Shown: piece by piece, positions 1-6,843 of the stretch
Layout: the number at the start of each line of letters is the position of its first letter
Numbering within the stretch: the stretch's first letter is position 1
Assembly (NCBI GenBank): GCA_007121115.1
Contig: SKMI01000338.1
Coordinates: 1-15,378 of the forward strand
Length of the DNA: 15,378 nt
Source: Paracoccaceae bacterium
Lineage (GTDB): Bacteria > Pseudomonadota > Alphaproteobacteria > Rhodobacterales > Rhodobacteraceae
Direction: 5' to 3'
Made by a program: the position numbers and the translations under genes
The notes under the pieces: generated by a model
Databases searched by the model: none
Seen by the model: the letters and a program-made list of their open reading frames with translations, nothing else
What the model was told of the DNA's origin: nothing

Positions 1-257
1 AGCCGAGTATTTCTCGCGTTGCCCGACGATCACGTAAGGTGCAGGCTTGGTGCCGGTTCCGGATCATCTCGGCGGCACCGAAATTCAGGCGGAGTGACGC
101 GCACGTCCGCGGCGCTGGCCTGGCATCACCATGTGATCCGCCTGCGGGCAGGTGGTGGCACTGACAGGCCTCTCACAGCGATGAATCGAGGAATTTGCCA
201 GACGCCAAAATGACTTCAGGCCGGAGAGCCAAGACGACCGCGACCTTGGCGCATGCG
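1..257. other. Left-edge stretch with no supported gene
   Basis: No convincing coding region is visible. One plus-strand frame is open from base 2 to a TAA at 36-38 (ending ...CPTIT) and could be the last codons of a gene entering from the left, but it is too short to judge. A minus-strand frame beginning near base 75 also runs off the left edge without recognisable content. Two small inverted repeats lie side by side: ATCAC-CAT-GTGAT at 125-137 and CCTGC-GG-GCAGG just after it at about 141-152. They could be an operator or a weak terminator, but nothing else supports either use. Confidence 0.4.
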
Positions 258-1517
258 TCACGCCGGGCGCTGGTATTCCAGCATCACCCCGGAAATGTCG
301 TCTGCGAAATCGTCACTGCCGTTGCGCCGCACAAGTTCCCACAACAGCGCATCCAGCATGGCGTTGCCACGCAGGCCCTTCAACCGCCCGACCAGTTTTT
401 CCAACCCGTCGGTGCCAAGCTCCTGCCCGGTCTTGCCCGCGCTTTCGCTGATCCCGTCGGAATAGGCCAGCAGGCGATCACCGGGCGCCAGCGTCACCGC
501 CACCGTCTCAAAGCCTGCGCCATCGATCAACCCCACCGGCAAGCCACCCTGTCCCACGAACTCGATCCGTCCGTCGGCGCGTTGCACCAGCGGGTGCGGG
601 TGACCTGCCTGCACCATCTGCACCTGCCCGCTGCTCAGATCGGCGTCGGCATAGCACAGGGTGCAGTAATGCTCGGTGTCGAATTCGCTCAGCAGCAGCC
701 GGTTCATCCTGGCCGCAACCGCGTCCGGGGCGACAGCGGTGCCGACCTCCGCCCCCGCCAGCGCGATGTTCTGCCCGTCGCCGCCGCCCGCGAACAACCC
801 GGCCAGCCGCGCGCACATCAGCGCCGAGGTGACGCCGTGGCCGGCCACGTCGATCGCATAGAACCCGGCGCGGGTCCGGCTGATCGGAAACCAGCCCACC
901 ATGTCGCCGCCCACATGCCCCGAAGGCCGCAGCAGCAGCGAAAGCTGCGCGCCGTCGAACACCACGCGCCGCTCGCGCACCAGCGATTGCTGCAATCGGC
1001 GGGCCTGCTTCAGGTCGCGGTCGAGCGCCGAATAGAGCCCGCGCAATTCGTCCAGCGTGGCGGTCACCTTGCGGTTCTGAACGCGCAGCCGCCGCTGCAT
1101 GTCCAGAAGCCGCGCCCCGGCCGAGATGCGGGCGCGCAGTTCCTCCGGGGCGACGGGTTTGGACAGGAAATCATCGGCGCCGACATCCAGCCCTTCGGCC
1201 ACCGCCTGCGCATCGGAGCGTGAGGTCAGCAGGATGAAATAGCTGTAACTGTCCCCCGCCTGCGCCCGCAGCGCGCGACAGAATGCAGCGCCGTCCATGC
1301 CCGGCATGATCCAGTCCGACAGCACCAGATCGAAATGGCGCTTGCCGCACAGCGCCAGCGCATCGGCGCCCGACCCGCAGGCGGTCACATCATAGCCCCA
1401 GGCGCGCAGCATCTTGCCCAGAAGCACCTGCTGGGCGCGGCTGTCATCGACGACAAGCACGCTGCGAATCGATGGCTTGGCAGACGGGGCAGCATTGCGG
1501 AGCGGTACAGGCGGCAT
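258..1517 (-). CDS. Response regulator with C-terminal PP2C/SpoIIE-type serine phosphatase (RsbU/RbaY-like)
   Basis: This 419-residue cytoplasmic protein joins a receiver domain to a PPM phosphatase. The receiver (about 18-135) has the acidic pair D24/D25, phosphoacceptor D68 in LVLSDWIMPGMDG, T98/S99 and K120, so it should be phosphorylatable. Residues 140-185 look like a helical, coiled-coil linker. The SpoIIE-type domain (about 186-416) keeps the metal residues: D205 in HVGGDMVGWF, D223 in AIDVAGHG, D354 in AYSDGISES, and D406/D407 in ADDISGVML. Proteins of this build dephosphorylate an anti-anti-sigma factor in partner-switching systems; RsbU in Bacillus and RbaY in Rhodobacter capsulatus are examples known to me. 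No such partner lies nearby. The next ATG in frame is codon 36, inside the receiver, so ATG at 1517 is chosen although no strong ribosome site precedes it. Domain call is firm; the pathway is inference. Confidence 0.93.
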   Translation of the reverse strand: MPPVPLRNAAPSAKPSIRSVLVVDDSRAQQVLLGKMLRAWGYDVTACGSGADALALCGKRHFDLVLSDWIMPGMDGAAFCRALRAQAGDSYSYFILLTSRSDAQAVAEGLDVGADDFLSKPVAPEELRARISAGARLLDMQRRLRVQNRKVTATLDELRGLYSALDRDLKQARRLQQSLVRERRVVFDGAQLSLLLRPSGHVGGDMVGWFPISRTRAGFYAIDVAGHGVTSALMCARLAGLFAGGGDGQNIALAGAEVGTAVAPDAVAARMNRLLLSEFDTEHYCTLCYADADLSSGQVQMVQAGHPHPLVQRADGRIEFVGQGGLPVGLIDGAGFETVAVTLAPGDRLLAYSDGISESAGKTGQELGTDGLEKLVGRLKGLRGNAMLDALLWELVRRNGSDDFADDISGVMLEYQRPA

Positions 1518-1694
1518 CTATCACGGACCATATGGACGGGGCGGTGGCGGGCAATGCACCACTCCTGCGCGCAGAAGCTTAATTTCGGATGAAGGCGAGC
1601 CCCCCGCGCGTGCTAACGCGGCGTTAAGCCACCGCTGCCATGATCACACGGGAACGAGTCGAGGATGCGCCCGAGGATGCGGAAGGGCCTGGAC
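1518..1694. promoter_or_regulatory. Shared divergent promoter region with a CtrA-like operator
   Basis: This stretch separates the divergent phosphatase-regulator and Hpt genes, so promoters for both must lie here. CTAA-CGCGGCG-TTAA at 1613-1627 matches the alphaproteobacterial CtrA site TTAA-N7-TTAA at 7 of 8 defined bases. Read on the minus strand it is TTAA-N7-TTAG. The same bases contain the palindrome TAACGC-G-GCGTTA (1614-1626), so another dimeric regulator could also use it. I cannot place -35/-10 boxes with confidence. Confidence 0.4.
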
Positions 1695-2072
1695 ATGCAG
1701 ATGATCGACTGGGACCGCCTGAACGCCCTGATCGATGATGTCGGCGCCGATACGCTGGGCGAGGTTTTGGCCGTGTTCATCGACGAGATGGATGCGGAGG
1801 TCCGGCAACTCCCTGCCATCAACGATGCCACCGCCCGCGCGAACGCGCTGCACACGCTGAAGGGAACCGCGGCGAACCTCGGGTTCGTCGCGCTGGCAGA
1901 CCTCTGCACGGACGGGGAGGACCGGCTGCGCACCGATGACCAGCCGCCCGAATTCCCGGCCCTGGCGCATCACGTCCGGACCACATACGCCGCCAGCCGC
2001 ACCGAACTGCTGCACGAGATACGGCACCGTCTGGGCGTTTCGGTGCAGTCCCTGACTGAAACGATGGATTGA
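1695..2072 (+). CDS. Stand-alone Hpt (histidine phosphotransfer) protein
   Basis: The 125-residue product is a single Hpt domain. The phosphoacceptor H53 lies in the classic motif ALHTLKGTAANLG (51-63), preceded by a helix that carries the usual acidic, amphipathic pattern (VLAVFIDEMDAEV). Hpt proteins pass phosphate between hybrid kinases and receiver domains and have no activity of their own. The in-frame ATG at 1665 gives a longer product, but GGAAGG at 1681-1686 sits 8 bases before the ATG at 1695, which I take as the start. The divergent neighbour carries a receiver domain, so the two may exchange phosphate directly; that is inference from position. No kinase is visible in the window. 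The C-terminal 30 residues are helical and not specific. Confidence 0.88.
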   Translation: MQMIDWDRLNALIDDVGADTLGEVLAVFIDEMDAEVRQLPAINDATARANALHTLKGTAANLGFVALADLCTDGEDRLRTDDQPPEFPALAHHVRTTYAASRTELLHEIRHRLGVSVQSLTETMD

Positions 2073-2111
2073 GCCCCGGGTCACATGGCCGTCGGCTGCT
2101 TGGCATATGGC

Positions 2112-2148
2112 GGCGCAGGGGTTCGGCGCAGGAGGTTCGGCGCGGGGG
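2112..2148. repeat. Short tandem repeat, about 2.7 units of 13-14 bases
   Basis: Three successive copies can be read: GGCGCAGGGGTTC (2112-2124), GGCGCAGGAGGTTC (2125-2138) and a partial, diverged GGCGCGGGGG (2139-2148). The unit-length change of one base and the mismatch in copy three suggest slippage. No function is implied. Confidence 0.6.
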
Positions 2149-2336
2149 CCAAGGCGCGGCGCTGGCGACCGCGCAATGATGCCCCGAAATGACCCGCCGC
2201 TTCCCGGCGGCCAGCGTTGAGCGCGTCACGGATGTCCTTGCGCGCTAGCCCGCGGCGCAGAGGCGTGCTCCGGCGGGACTGCCTGTGACCCGCGACACCA
2301 TGATGAGCGCCGCACGAAACGATCACCCTGTCCCAC

Positions 2337-2357
2337 CCCTGCCCCGGCACCGCAGGG
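2337..2357 (-). terminator. Weak hairpin after the dgcN stop codon
   Basis: CCCTGC (2337-2342) and GCAGGG (2352-2357) form a 6-bp stem with a 9-base loop immediately after the dgcN stop on the minus strand. No T-run follows, so if it ends the operon transcript it would be with Rho or by weak pausing. Confidence 0.25.
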
Positions 2358-3392
2358 TCAGCCAAGCACCGCTTTCGCCAGCACATCCGCGCCATGACGG
2401 ACCGGGTCGGCCACCGGCAGGCCCGTCGCGTCAGCGGCCGCCGCAACCACCGCCTCGGCCGTTGCAGGGTCCAGCCGCGCGGTGTTCAGCGCCACCCCCA
2501 CCACGCGCGCCGGAGTCAGCGCCCCGGCGGCTCCTGCCAATGCCTCGTTCAGGGCAATCACCTGCGCCAGGGGCGGGATGCGCACGGACGCCAGTTCGTC
2601 CAGCGTGTCCATACCCGCGCGGTGACACAGGATCATGTGGGTGCAGGCACTGCCGCGCATCAGCGGCAGGGTCGCCGTGCTGCCCGGATGCAGGAGCGAG
2701 CCCTGCCCCTCGACCACCACGATGTCATGCGCCGCCGCCTCCAGCACCATGCGCTCCACCGCGCCGCTGGCGTGGTCCACCCGGATCGCATCGAGCGGGA
2801 TGCCGTGCCCGGTGATGGCGATGCCGGTCTGCCCGGTGGCCAGAAACGCCGCATCCTGTCCCATCGTCTGCAGGCTCCGGGTCAGCTCAAGCCCGGCGGT
2901 CATCTTGCCCACCGCCATGTCGGTGCCCACCATCAGCACGCGGGTATTCCCCAGCGCCGCCGCCCGGCCCATGCCGATGGGGGGCGGGCCGCCCAGCGCC
3001 TCGCGCAGGTCCCAGACCCATTGGCCGGGTCCCAGCCGGTCGGCGAAGCGCGGGCGCAGCCGGTCGTGCATTCCGTTGACCAATGACATGCCGGCGGCAA
3101 TCGCCGCGTCCAGCACCGCCACCCAAGCCTCCGGCAACCGCCCGCCCGACGGCGCCGTGCCCAGCACCAGAACCTCGGCCCCGCGCGCGCGGGCGTCATC
3201 GAGCGTGGCCACCACCGGCACGTCGCTTTCGAGACCGCAGAGGTCACGCATAGACCGCCCCACCTGCGTGCTGTCGATCACGGCGGCGACCGGGTTGCGG
3301 CCATAACGCAGGATGCCCTCGGCCATCTTGGCGTTCAGACTGCCGAGCGTGGCCTCGGCGAAAAGCGCGATGGGCTGGTGCGGATCAAGCAT
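2358..3392 (-). CDS. D-glutamate N-acetyltransferase DgcN (DUF1611 family)
   Basis: A 344-residue protein of the DUF1611 family. Residues 1-140 form an N-terminal alpha/beta region. The second half is a P-loop-type domain with GTDMAVGKMT at 156-165, ATGQTGI at 185-191 and VEGQGSLLHPG at 227-237. Members of this family paired with an enolase-superfamily racemase have been named DgcN. They N-acetylate D-glutamate as the first step of a D-Glu to N-acetyl-D-Glu to N-acetyl-L-Glu route in marine Proteobacteria (established for homologues, from memory). Here the gene is the last of the operon and its start overlaps the dgcA stop by 8 bases, fitting co-translation. The family assignment is strong; the substrate could be another D-amino acid, given the unusual neighbours. 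Confidence 0.88.
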   Translation of the reverse strand: MLDPHQPIALFAEATLGSLNAKMAEGILRYGRNPVAAVIDSTQVGRSMRDLCGLESDVPVVATLDDARARGAEVLVLGTAPSGGRLPEAWVAVLDAAIAAGMSLVNGMHDRLRPRFADRLGPGQWVWDLREALGGPPPIGMGRAAALGNTRVLMVGTDMAVGKMTAGLELTRSLQTMGQDAAFLATGQTGIAITGHGIPLDAIRVDHASGAVERMVLEAAAHDIVVVEGQGSLLHPGSTATLPLMRGSACTHMILCHRAGMDTLDELASVRIPPLAQVIALNEALAGAAGALTPARVVGVALNTARLDPATAEAVVAAAADATGLPVADPVRHGADVLAKAVLG

Positions 3393-4416
3393 TCAGGACG
3401 CCTCCATGGCCGGGCCGGTCGGCGGGCAGCGTGACGCCACCCTCGAACGGCGCGCCGCTGGCCGGGTCCGGGTCCAGGTTCAGATGCGAATCAAGGTCGA
3501 TGAAATCGAACAGCGCCGAAAGCGAGGCCCCGGCGGCGATGGAGACCGAGCTTTCTCCCATGCAGCCGATCATCGTCTGCAGCCCATGCGCGCGGGCGGT
3601 GGCGACAATGCGCAGCGCCTCGGTCACCCCGCCGCATTTCATCAGCTTCAGGTTCACCCCGTCCACACAATGGGCAAAACCGGGGATGTCGCTGGCAAAG
3701 CAGCAGGATTCGTCCACGAAGATCGGCAGTGGCCGGTCGCGGAACAGAGCGGGCAACTGGCCTTCGGCACCGTGCGCCAGGGGTTGCTCGACGTATTCCG
3801 CCCCGCGCTCGGCCAGCCAGACCAACATCGCGCGGGCATCATCCAGCGACCAGCCGCCGTTCGCATCCACGCGCAGCGCCGCACCGCTGCCCGCGGCACC
3901 CTCCTGCGCGGCGGCGAAGATGGCCTTGTCGGCCTCGATCCCCTCGGCGCTGCCCAGCTTCACCTTCAACGCTTGCGCGCCCCGCGCCAGCAGCAGGGCT
4001 ACACGCTCGCGCACCACCTCGGGCGGGTTGATGCCGACGGTGAGCGAAGACACCACGCCCCGCCGCGCCAGCCCCAGCAGCCGGTAAAGCGGCATCCCCG
4101 CCTGCTTTGCGCGCAGGTCCCAGAGCGCCATGTCCAGCGCCGCCAGCGCGCAGGCCCCCACCCCGGCGGCGCGGGCGCCGGCCCAGATGTCATGGATCGC
4201 GCCCGTCGGCCCGTCCCCGCAGAACGCCTCCAGTTGCGCCTGCCCCTCGGCCACAGTGGCGGCCCCTTCGGCCGCACTGGGCGCCATCTCGCCCCAGCCG
4301 GCATGCGCCCCTTCGGTGACCGCGACGAACAGGTTGTCGCCCCCCTCATAGACCCCGCGCGCGATCCGCAGGGGGAAGCGCTTCTTCAGGTAGCGGGTGT
4401 GGAACGCGATCTTCAT
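3385..4416 (-). CDS. N-acetyl-D-Glu racemase DgcA (enolase superfamily, dipeptide-epimerase-like)
   Basis: This 343-residue protein has the complete enolase-superfamily plan: a capping domain (1-115) and a modified TIM barrel. Visible catalytic features are the KxK pair K151/K153 (LKVKLG), metal ligands D184 (RVDANGGW), E210 (EQPL) and D235 (VDES), and the opposite base K257 in NLKLMKCGG. A DLD motif at 308-310 corresponds to the DxD that binds the substrate alpha-amino group in L-Ala-D/L-Glu epimerases. In the DgcN-DgcA pathway the enzyme interconverts N-acetyl-D- and N-acetyl-L-glutamate. Start ATG overlaps the preceding gene's stop as ATGA (4413-4416), so translation is probably coupled. 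The alternative reading is a plain dipeptide epimerase; the adjoining dgcN favours DgcA. Confidence 0.88.
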   Translation of the reverse strand: MKIAFHTRYLKKRFPLRIARGVYEGGDNLFVAVTEGAHAGWGEMAPSAAEGAATVAEGQAQLEAFCGDGPTGAIHDIWAGARAAGVGACALAALDMALWDLRAKQAGMPLYRLLGLARRGVVSSLTVGINPPEVVRERVALLLARGAQALKVKLGSAEGIEADKAIFAAAQEGAAGSGAALRVDANGGWSLDDARAMLVWLAERGAEYVEQPLAHGAEGQLPALFRDRPLPIFVDESCCFASDIPGFAHCVDGVNLKLMKCGGVTEALRIVATARAHGLQTMIGCMGESSVSIAAGASLSALFDFIDLDSHLNLDPDPASGAPFEGGVTLPADRPGHGGVLNA

Positions 4417-5429
4417 GCAACCCCTTTCAGGAAGGACGAGAGGTTCGCGGCAAGCGCGTCCGAGACATAGCCGCCCTCCTGCACCAGCAGCAGGGGCAGG
4501 TCCAGCGCGGCGACCTCAAGGGCGATGGCGTGGAAACCTTCGGTGGTCACCGCCAGACCCTTGAACGGGTCGTCCACATGCGCATCCAGCCCAAGCGCCA
4601 CCACCACAGCGTCGGCGCCGAAGGCCCGGATGCGCGACAGCGCGACCTTGAGCGCCTTCAGGTAGCCCGCGTCATCGGTGCCGCGCGGCAGAGGCAGGTT
4701 CAGGTTACACCCCGACCCACGCCCCTCCCCGCGTTCCTGCGCGCCCCCCCAGAAGAATGGATAGAACCGGTCCGGATCGGCGTGAAGCGACACCGTCAGC
4801 ACATCGTCGCGGGCGTAGAAGATGCCCTGAGTCCCATTGCCGTGATGGACGTCGATATCCAGGATCGCGGGGCGCAGGCCGTGGGTACGCAGCCGCTCGG
4901 CGGCGATGGCGGAATTGTTCAGAAAGCAAAACCCCCCGGCCAGATCGGCAAACGCATGATGCCCCGGCGGGCGCGACAGCACATAGACCGCGCGCTCCCC
5001 GCCCGCGACCAGATCGGCCCCGGTGATGGCGGATTGCGCCGACCAGAAGGCGGACTCCCACGTCTGTGCACCGATGGGGCAAGCGGTGTCGGCCTGATGA
5101 TAGCCCGCCTGCCCCACGGCGGACTTGGGGTAGTTGTCGCCGCGCGTGGCGGGGTGGATGTTGGGGATCACCTCGGGCCCGGCATCGGGGATGCGTTGCC
5201 AGCGGGTGTGGATGGTCTGCAGGAAATGCAGGTATTCGGCGCTGTGCACGGCGGCGATGGGGCCAAGGCCCGCGTCCTGCGGCGCCGCGAAACTGCATCC
5301 CGCCGCCTGCGCCCCCGCCATCAGCCGGGTGATCCGCTCGGGCGCCTCCGGGCTGGGATAGGTGCGGCCATTGGCCATGAAATGCTGCGGGTCGTGCAGG
5401 CGCTGGCGGTCGTCGAAAATGGCTTTCAT
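4413..5429 (-). CDS. Histone deacetylase-family amidohydrolase, acetylpolyamine amidohydrolase-like
   Basis: The 338-residue product is a class II HDAC-fold zinc deacetylase. Zinc ligands D193 and H195 lie in LDIDVHHGNGTQ and D282 in GLDAHVDDPF. The tandem histidines H157/H158 are in RPPGHHAF, and the transition-state tyrosine Y321 is in QEGGYV. Length and residue positions are within about two of those I remember for Mycoplana ramosa acetylpolyamine amidohydrolase. Bacterial members remove acetyl groups from acetylpolyamines or other acylated amines. The frame is open to 5567, but ATG at 5429 overlaps the GNAT stop codon as ATGA and begins the conserved MKAIFDD sequence, so the longer N-terminus is rejected. 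In this operon it could deacetylate the product of DgcA or of the neighbouring GNAT enzyme; the substrate is not shown by sequence. Confidence 0.9.
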   Translation of the reverse strand: MKAIFDDRQRLHDPQHFMANGRTYPSPEAPERITRLMAGAQAAGCSFAAPQDAGLGPIAAVHSAEYLHFLQTIHTRWQRIPDAGPEVIPNIHPATRGDNYPKSAVGQAGYHQADTACPIGAQTWESAFWSAQSAITGADLVAGGERAVYVLSRPPGHHAFADLAGGFCFLNNSAIAAERLRTHGLRPAILDIDVHHGNGTQGIFYARDDVLTVSLHADPDRFYPFFWGGAQERGEGRGSGCNLNLPLPRGTDDAGYLKALKVALSRIRAFGADAVVVALGLDAHVDDPFKGLAVTTEGFHAIALEVAALDLPLLLVQEGGYVSDALAANLSSFLKGVA

Positions 5430-5917
5430 CCTGCCCTCCGGATAAGGGTTTCCGTCGCCTCGGGGCCAAGGCGCAGTTCCTGTTGCGCATCTGCCGGGGT
5501 GAAGCCCAGCCGCGCGTAAAACGCCAGCGCCTCGTGGCTGTGGTGATAGGCCGCCAGCCGCAGCCATGTGGCGCCCCAGCGGTCGCGCCCCGCGCGCGTC
5601 ACCTGCGCCAGCAGCCGCGCCCCCAGCCCCTGCCCGCGCGCCGCCCGCGCCACCCAGAGGTCCGAGACATAGACCCCCGCCGCCCCGCGCACGGTGGAGA
5701 AGTTGGGGCTGTAGAGCGCCGCGCCGACCGTGTCTTCGCCCCGCAGCGCCAGCAAGCCCCAGGCGGCGGGCGCAGGCCCCAGCACCGCGCGCTCCAGCGC
5801 CGCGCGGTCGGTGGCGTAATCCTCGGCGATATCCGCGCTGAGACTGCGCAGCGCTTCGTCCAGCCGCGCCAGCCCCGGAGCATCGGTTACAGGCGCGAAC
5901 ACCATCCTACCCGGCAT
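5426..5917 (-). CDS. GNAT family N-acetyltransferase
   Basis: A 163-residue single-domain acetyltransferase. The acetyl-CoA motif A is VARAARGQGLGARLL (89-103), with the R/Q-x-x-G-x-G pyrophosphate-binding signature. Motif B follows as ALAFYARLGF (130-139), with AYHHSHEA before it. The first residues up to about 40 form the variable acceptor-binding helices. The start overlaps the end of the BKACE gene by 11 bases, and its stop overlaps the deacetylase start as ATGA, so it sits tightly inside the operon. ATG at 5905 is an alternative start with no better ribosome site. The acceptor amine cannot be named. The direct pairing with a deacetylase suggests that a pathway intermediate is acetylated, but protein acetylation cannot be excluded. 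Confidence 0.87.
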   Translation of the reverse strand: MPGRMVFAPVTDAPGLARLDEALRSLSADIAEDYATDRAALERAVLGPAPAAWGLLALRGEDTVGAALYSPNFSTVRGAAGVYVSDLWVARAARGQGLGARLLAQVTRAGRDRWGATWLRLAAYHHSHEALAFYARLGFTPADAQQELRLGPEATETLIRRAG

Positions 5918-6836
5918 TGATCCGGTCTGCCCCCTTCAGCCCCAGTGTGTCGCGCACCTGATCCGGCGTCATCACCACCCGGCCCAGCCGCTCGACGATC
6001 TCGCGGATCTTCACCACCTGCTCGGCGTTCGAGCGCGCAAGCTGGCCCCGCGCGATGGTCAGGCTGTCCTCCAGCCCCACGCGCACATGCCCGCCCATGG
6101 CCGCCGCCATGGTGACCAGCGGCATCTGGAACCGCCCCGCCGCCAGCACGGAAAACAGGTAGTCGCCGCCGAACAGCTTGTCGGCGATCCGCACCATATG
6201 GGCCAGGTTTTCCGGGTCCGGCCCCATCCCCCCCAGCACCCCGAACACGAACTGGATGAAGTAGGGCGGCTGGATCACGCCTCGGTCGGCGAAGTGACGC
6301 AGCATGTAGAGATGGCTGAGGTCGTAGCACTCGAACTCGAACCGCGCGCCGCGCTCGGTGCCCAGGCTTGTCAGGATGCGGACGATGTCGCGCGGGGTGT
6401 TCTTGAACACCAGATCGTCGCTGGCTTCCAGAAACGGCCGCTCCCAGTCATGGCGCCACGCACGCTCGCGCCCCAGCATGGGGTAGAGCGCGAAATTCAT
6501 CGTCCCCATGTTCAGGGACGCCATTTCCGGCGCCACCGCCAGGGGCGCGGCCAGACGCTCGTCCAGCGTCATCACCGCGCTGCCACCCGTCGACAGGTTC
6601 AGCACCGCATCGCAGCCGCACGCCAGCGCGGGCACGAAACCGCCGAAGTTTTCAGGCCGGGCCGAAGGCCGCCCCGTGTCCGGGTCGCGCGCGTGCAGGT
6701 GCAGGATCGCAGCACCCGCCTGCGCGGCCTCCAGCCCCTGCGCGGCGATTTCGGCGCCCGTCACCGGCAGATGCGGGGACATGCTGGGCGTGTGGATGGA
6801 GCCCGTCAGCGCGCAGGTGATTATGATGCCCGCCAT
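5907..6836 (-). CDS. Beta-keto acid cleavage enzyme (BKACE/DUF849, 3-keto-5-aminohexanoate cleavage family)
   Basis: This 309-residue protein is a zinc-dependent TIM-barrel enzyme of the family that condenses a beta-keto acid with acetyl-CoA to give acetoacetate and a new acyl-CoA. Zinc ligands are H46 and H48 in AILHLHARDPDTGRP and E256 in GHVRVGLED; R252 and D257 match catalytic residues of Kce. The N-terminal signature is ITCALTGSIHTPSMSP, so residue 14, a catalytic Glu in Kce as I remember it, is Ile here, placing the protein in a different substrate subgroup. It lies 7 bases from the aminotransferase stop codon. An aminotransferase that makes a beta-keto acid from a beta-amino acid would feed it directly. 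The family is certain and the substrate unknown. Confidence 0.9.
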   Translation of the reverse strand: MAGIIITCALTGSIHTPSMSPHLPVTGAEIAAQGLEAAQAGAAILHLHARDPDTGRPSARPENFGGFVPALACGCDAVLNLSTGGSAVMTLDERLAAPLAVAPEMASLNMGTMNFALYPMLGRERAWRHDWERPFLEASDDLVFKNTPRDIVRILTSLGTERGARFEFECYDLSHLYMLRHFADRGVIQPPYFIQFVFGVLGGMGPDPENLAHMVRIADKLFGGDYLFSVLAAGRFQMPLVTMAAAMGGHVRVGLEDSLTIARGQLARSNAEQVVKIREIVERLGRVVMTPDQVRDTLGLKGADRINAG

Positions 6837-6843
6837 CGCGCCC

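Larger units (their letters stand above)
2073..2357. other. Convergent intergenic stretch without a gene
   Basis: The Hpt gene ends at the left and the dgcN gene ends at the right, so this is a convergent gap of 285 bases. I see no coding signal. It contains a short tandem repeat (2112-2148) and a weak hairpin beside the dgcN stop codon. No U-tract terminator is visible for the Hpt transcript. Confidence 0.5.

Noticed and set aside
228..250. Terminator after the receiver-phosphatase gene
   Set aside because: GCCAAG-N11-CTTGGC gives only a six-pair stem with a large loop and no T-run, so it is too weak to call.
195..1223. A 342-codon plus-strand open frame
   Set aside because: It is antisense to the receiver-phosphatase gene, whose catalytic motifs are all intact.
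5430..5567. N-terminal extension of the HDAC-fold deacetylase
   Set aside because: It overlaps the GNAT gene and precedes the conserved MKAIFDD start, which is in an ATGA overlap.
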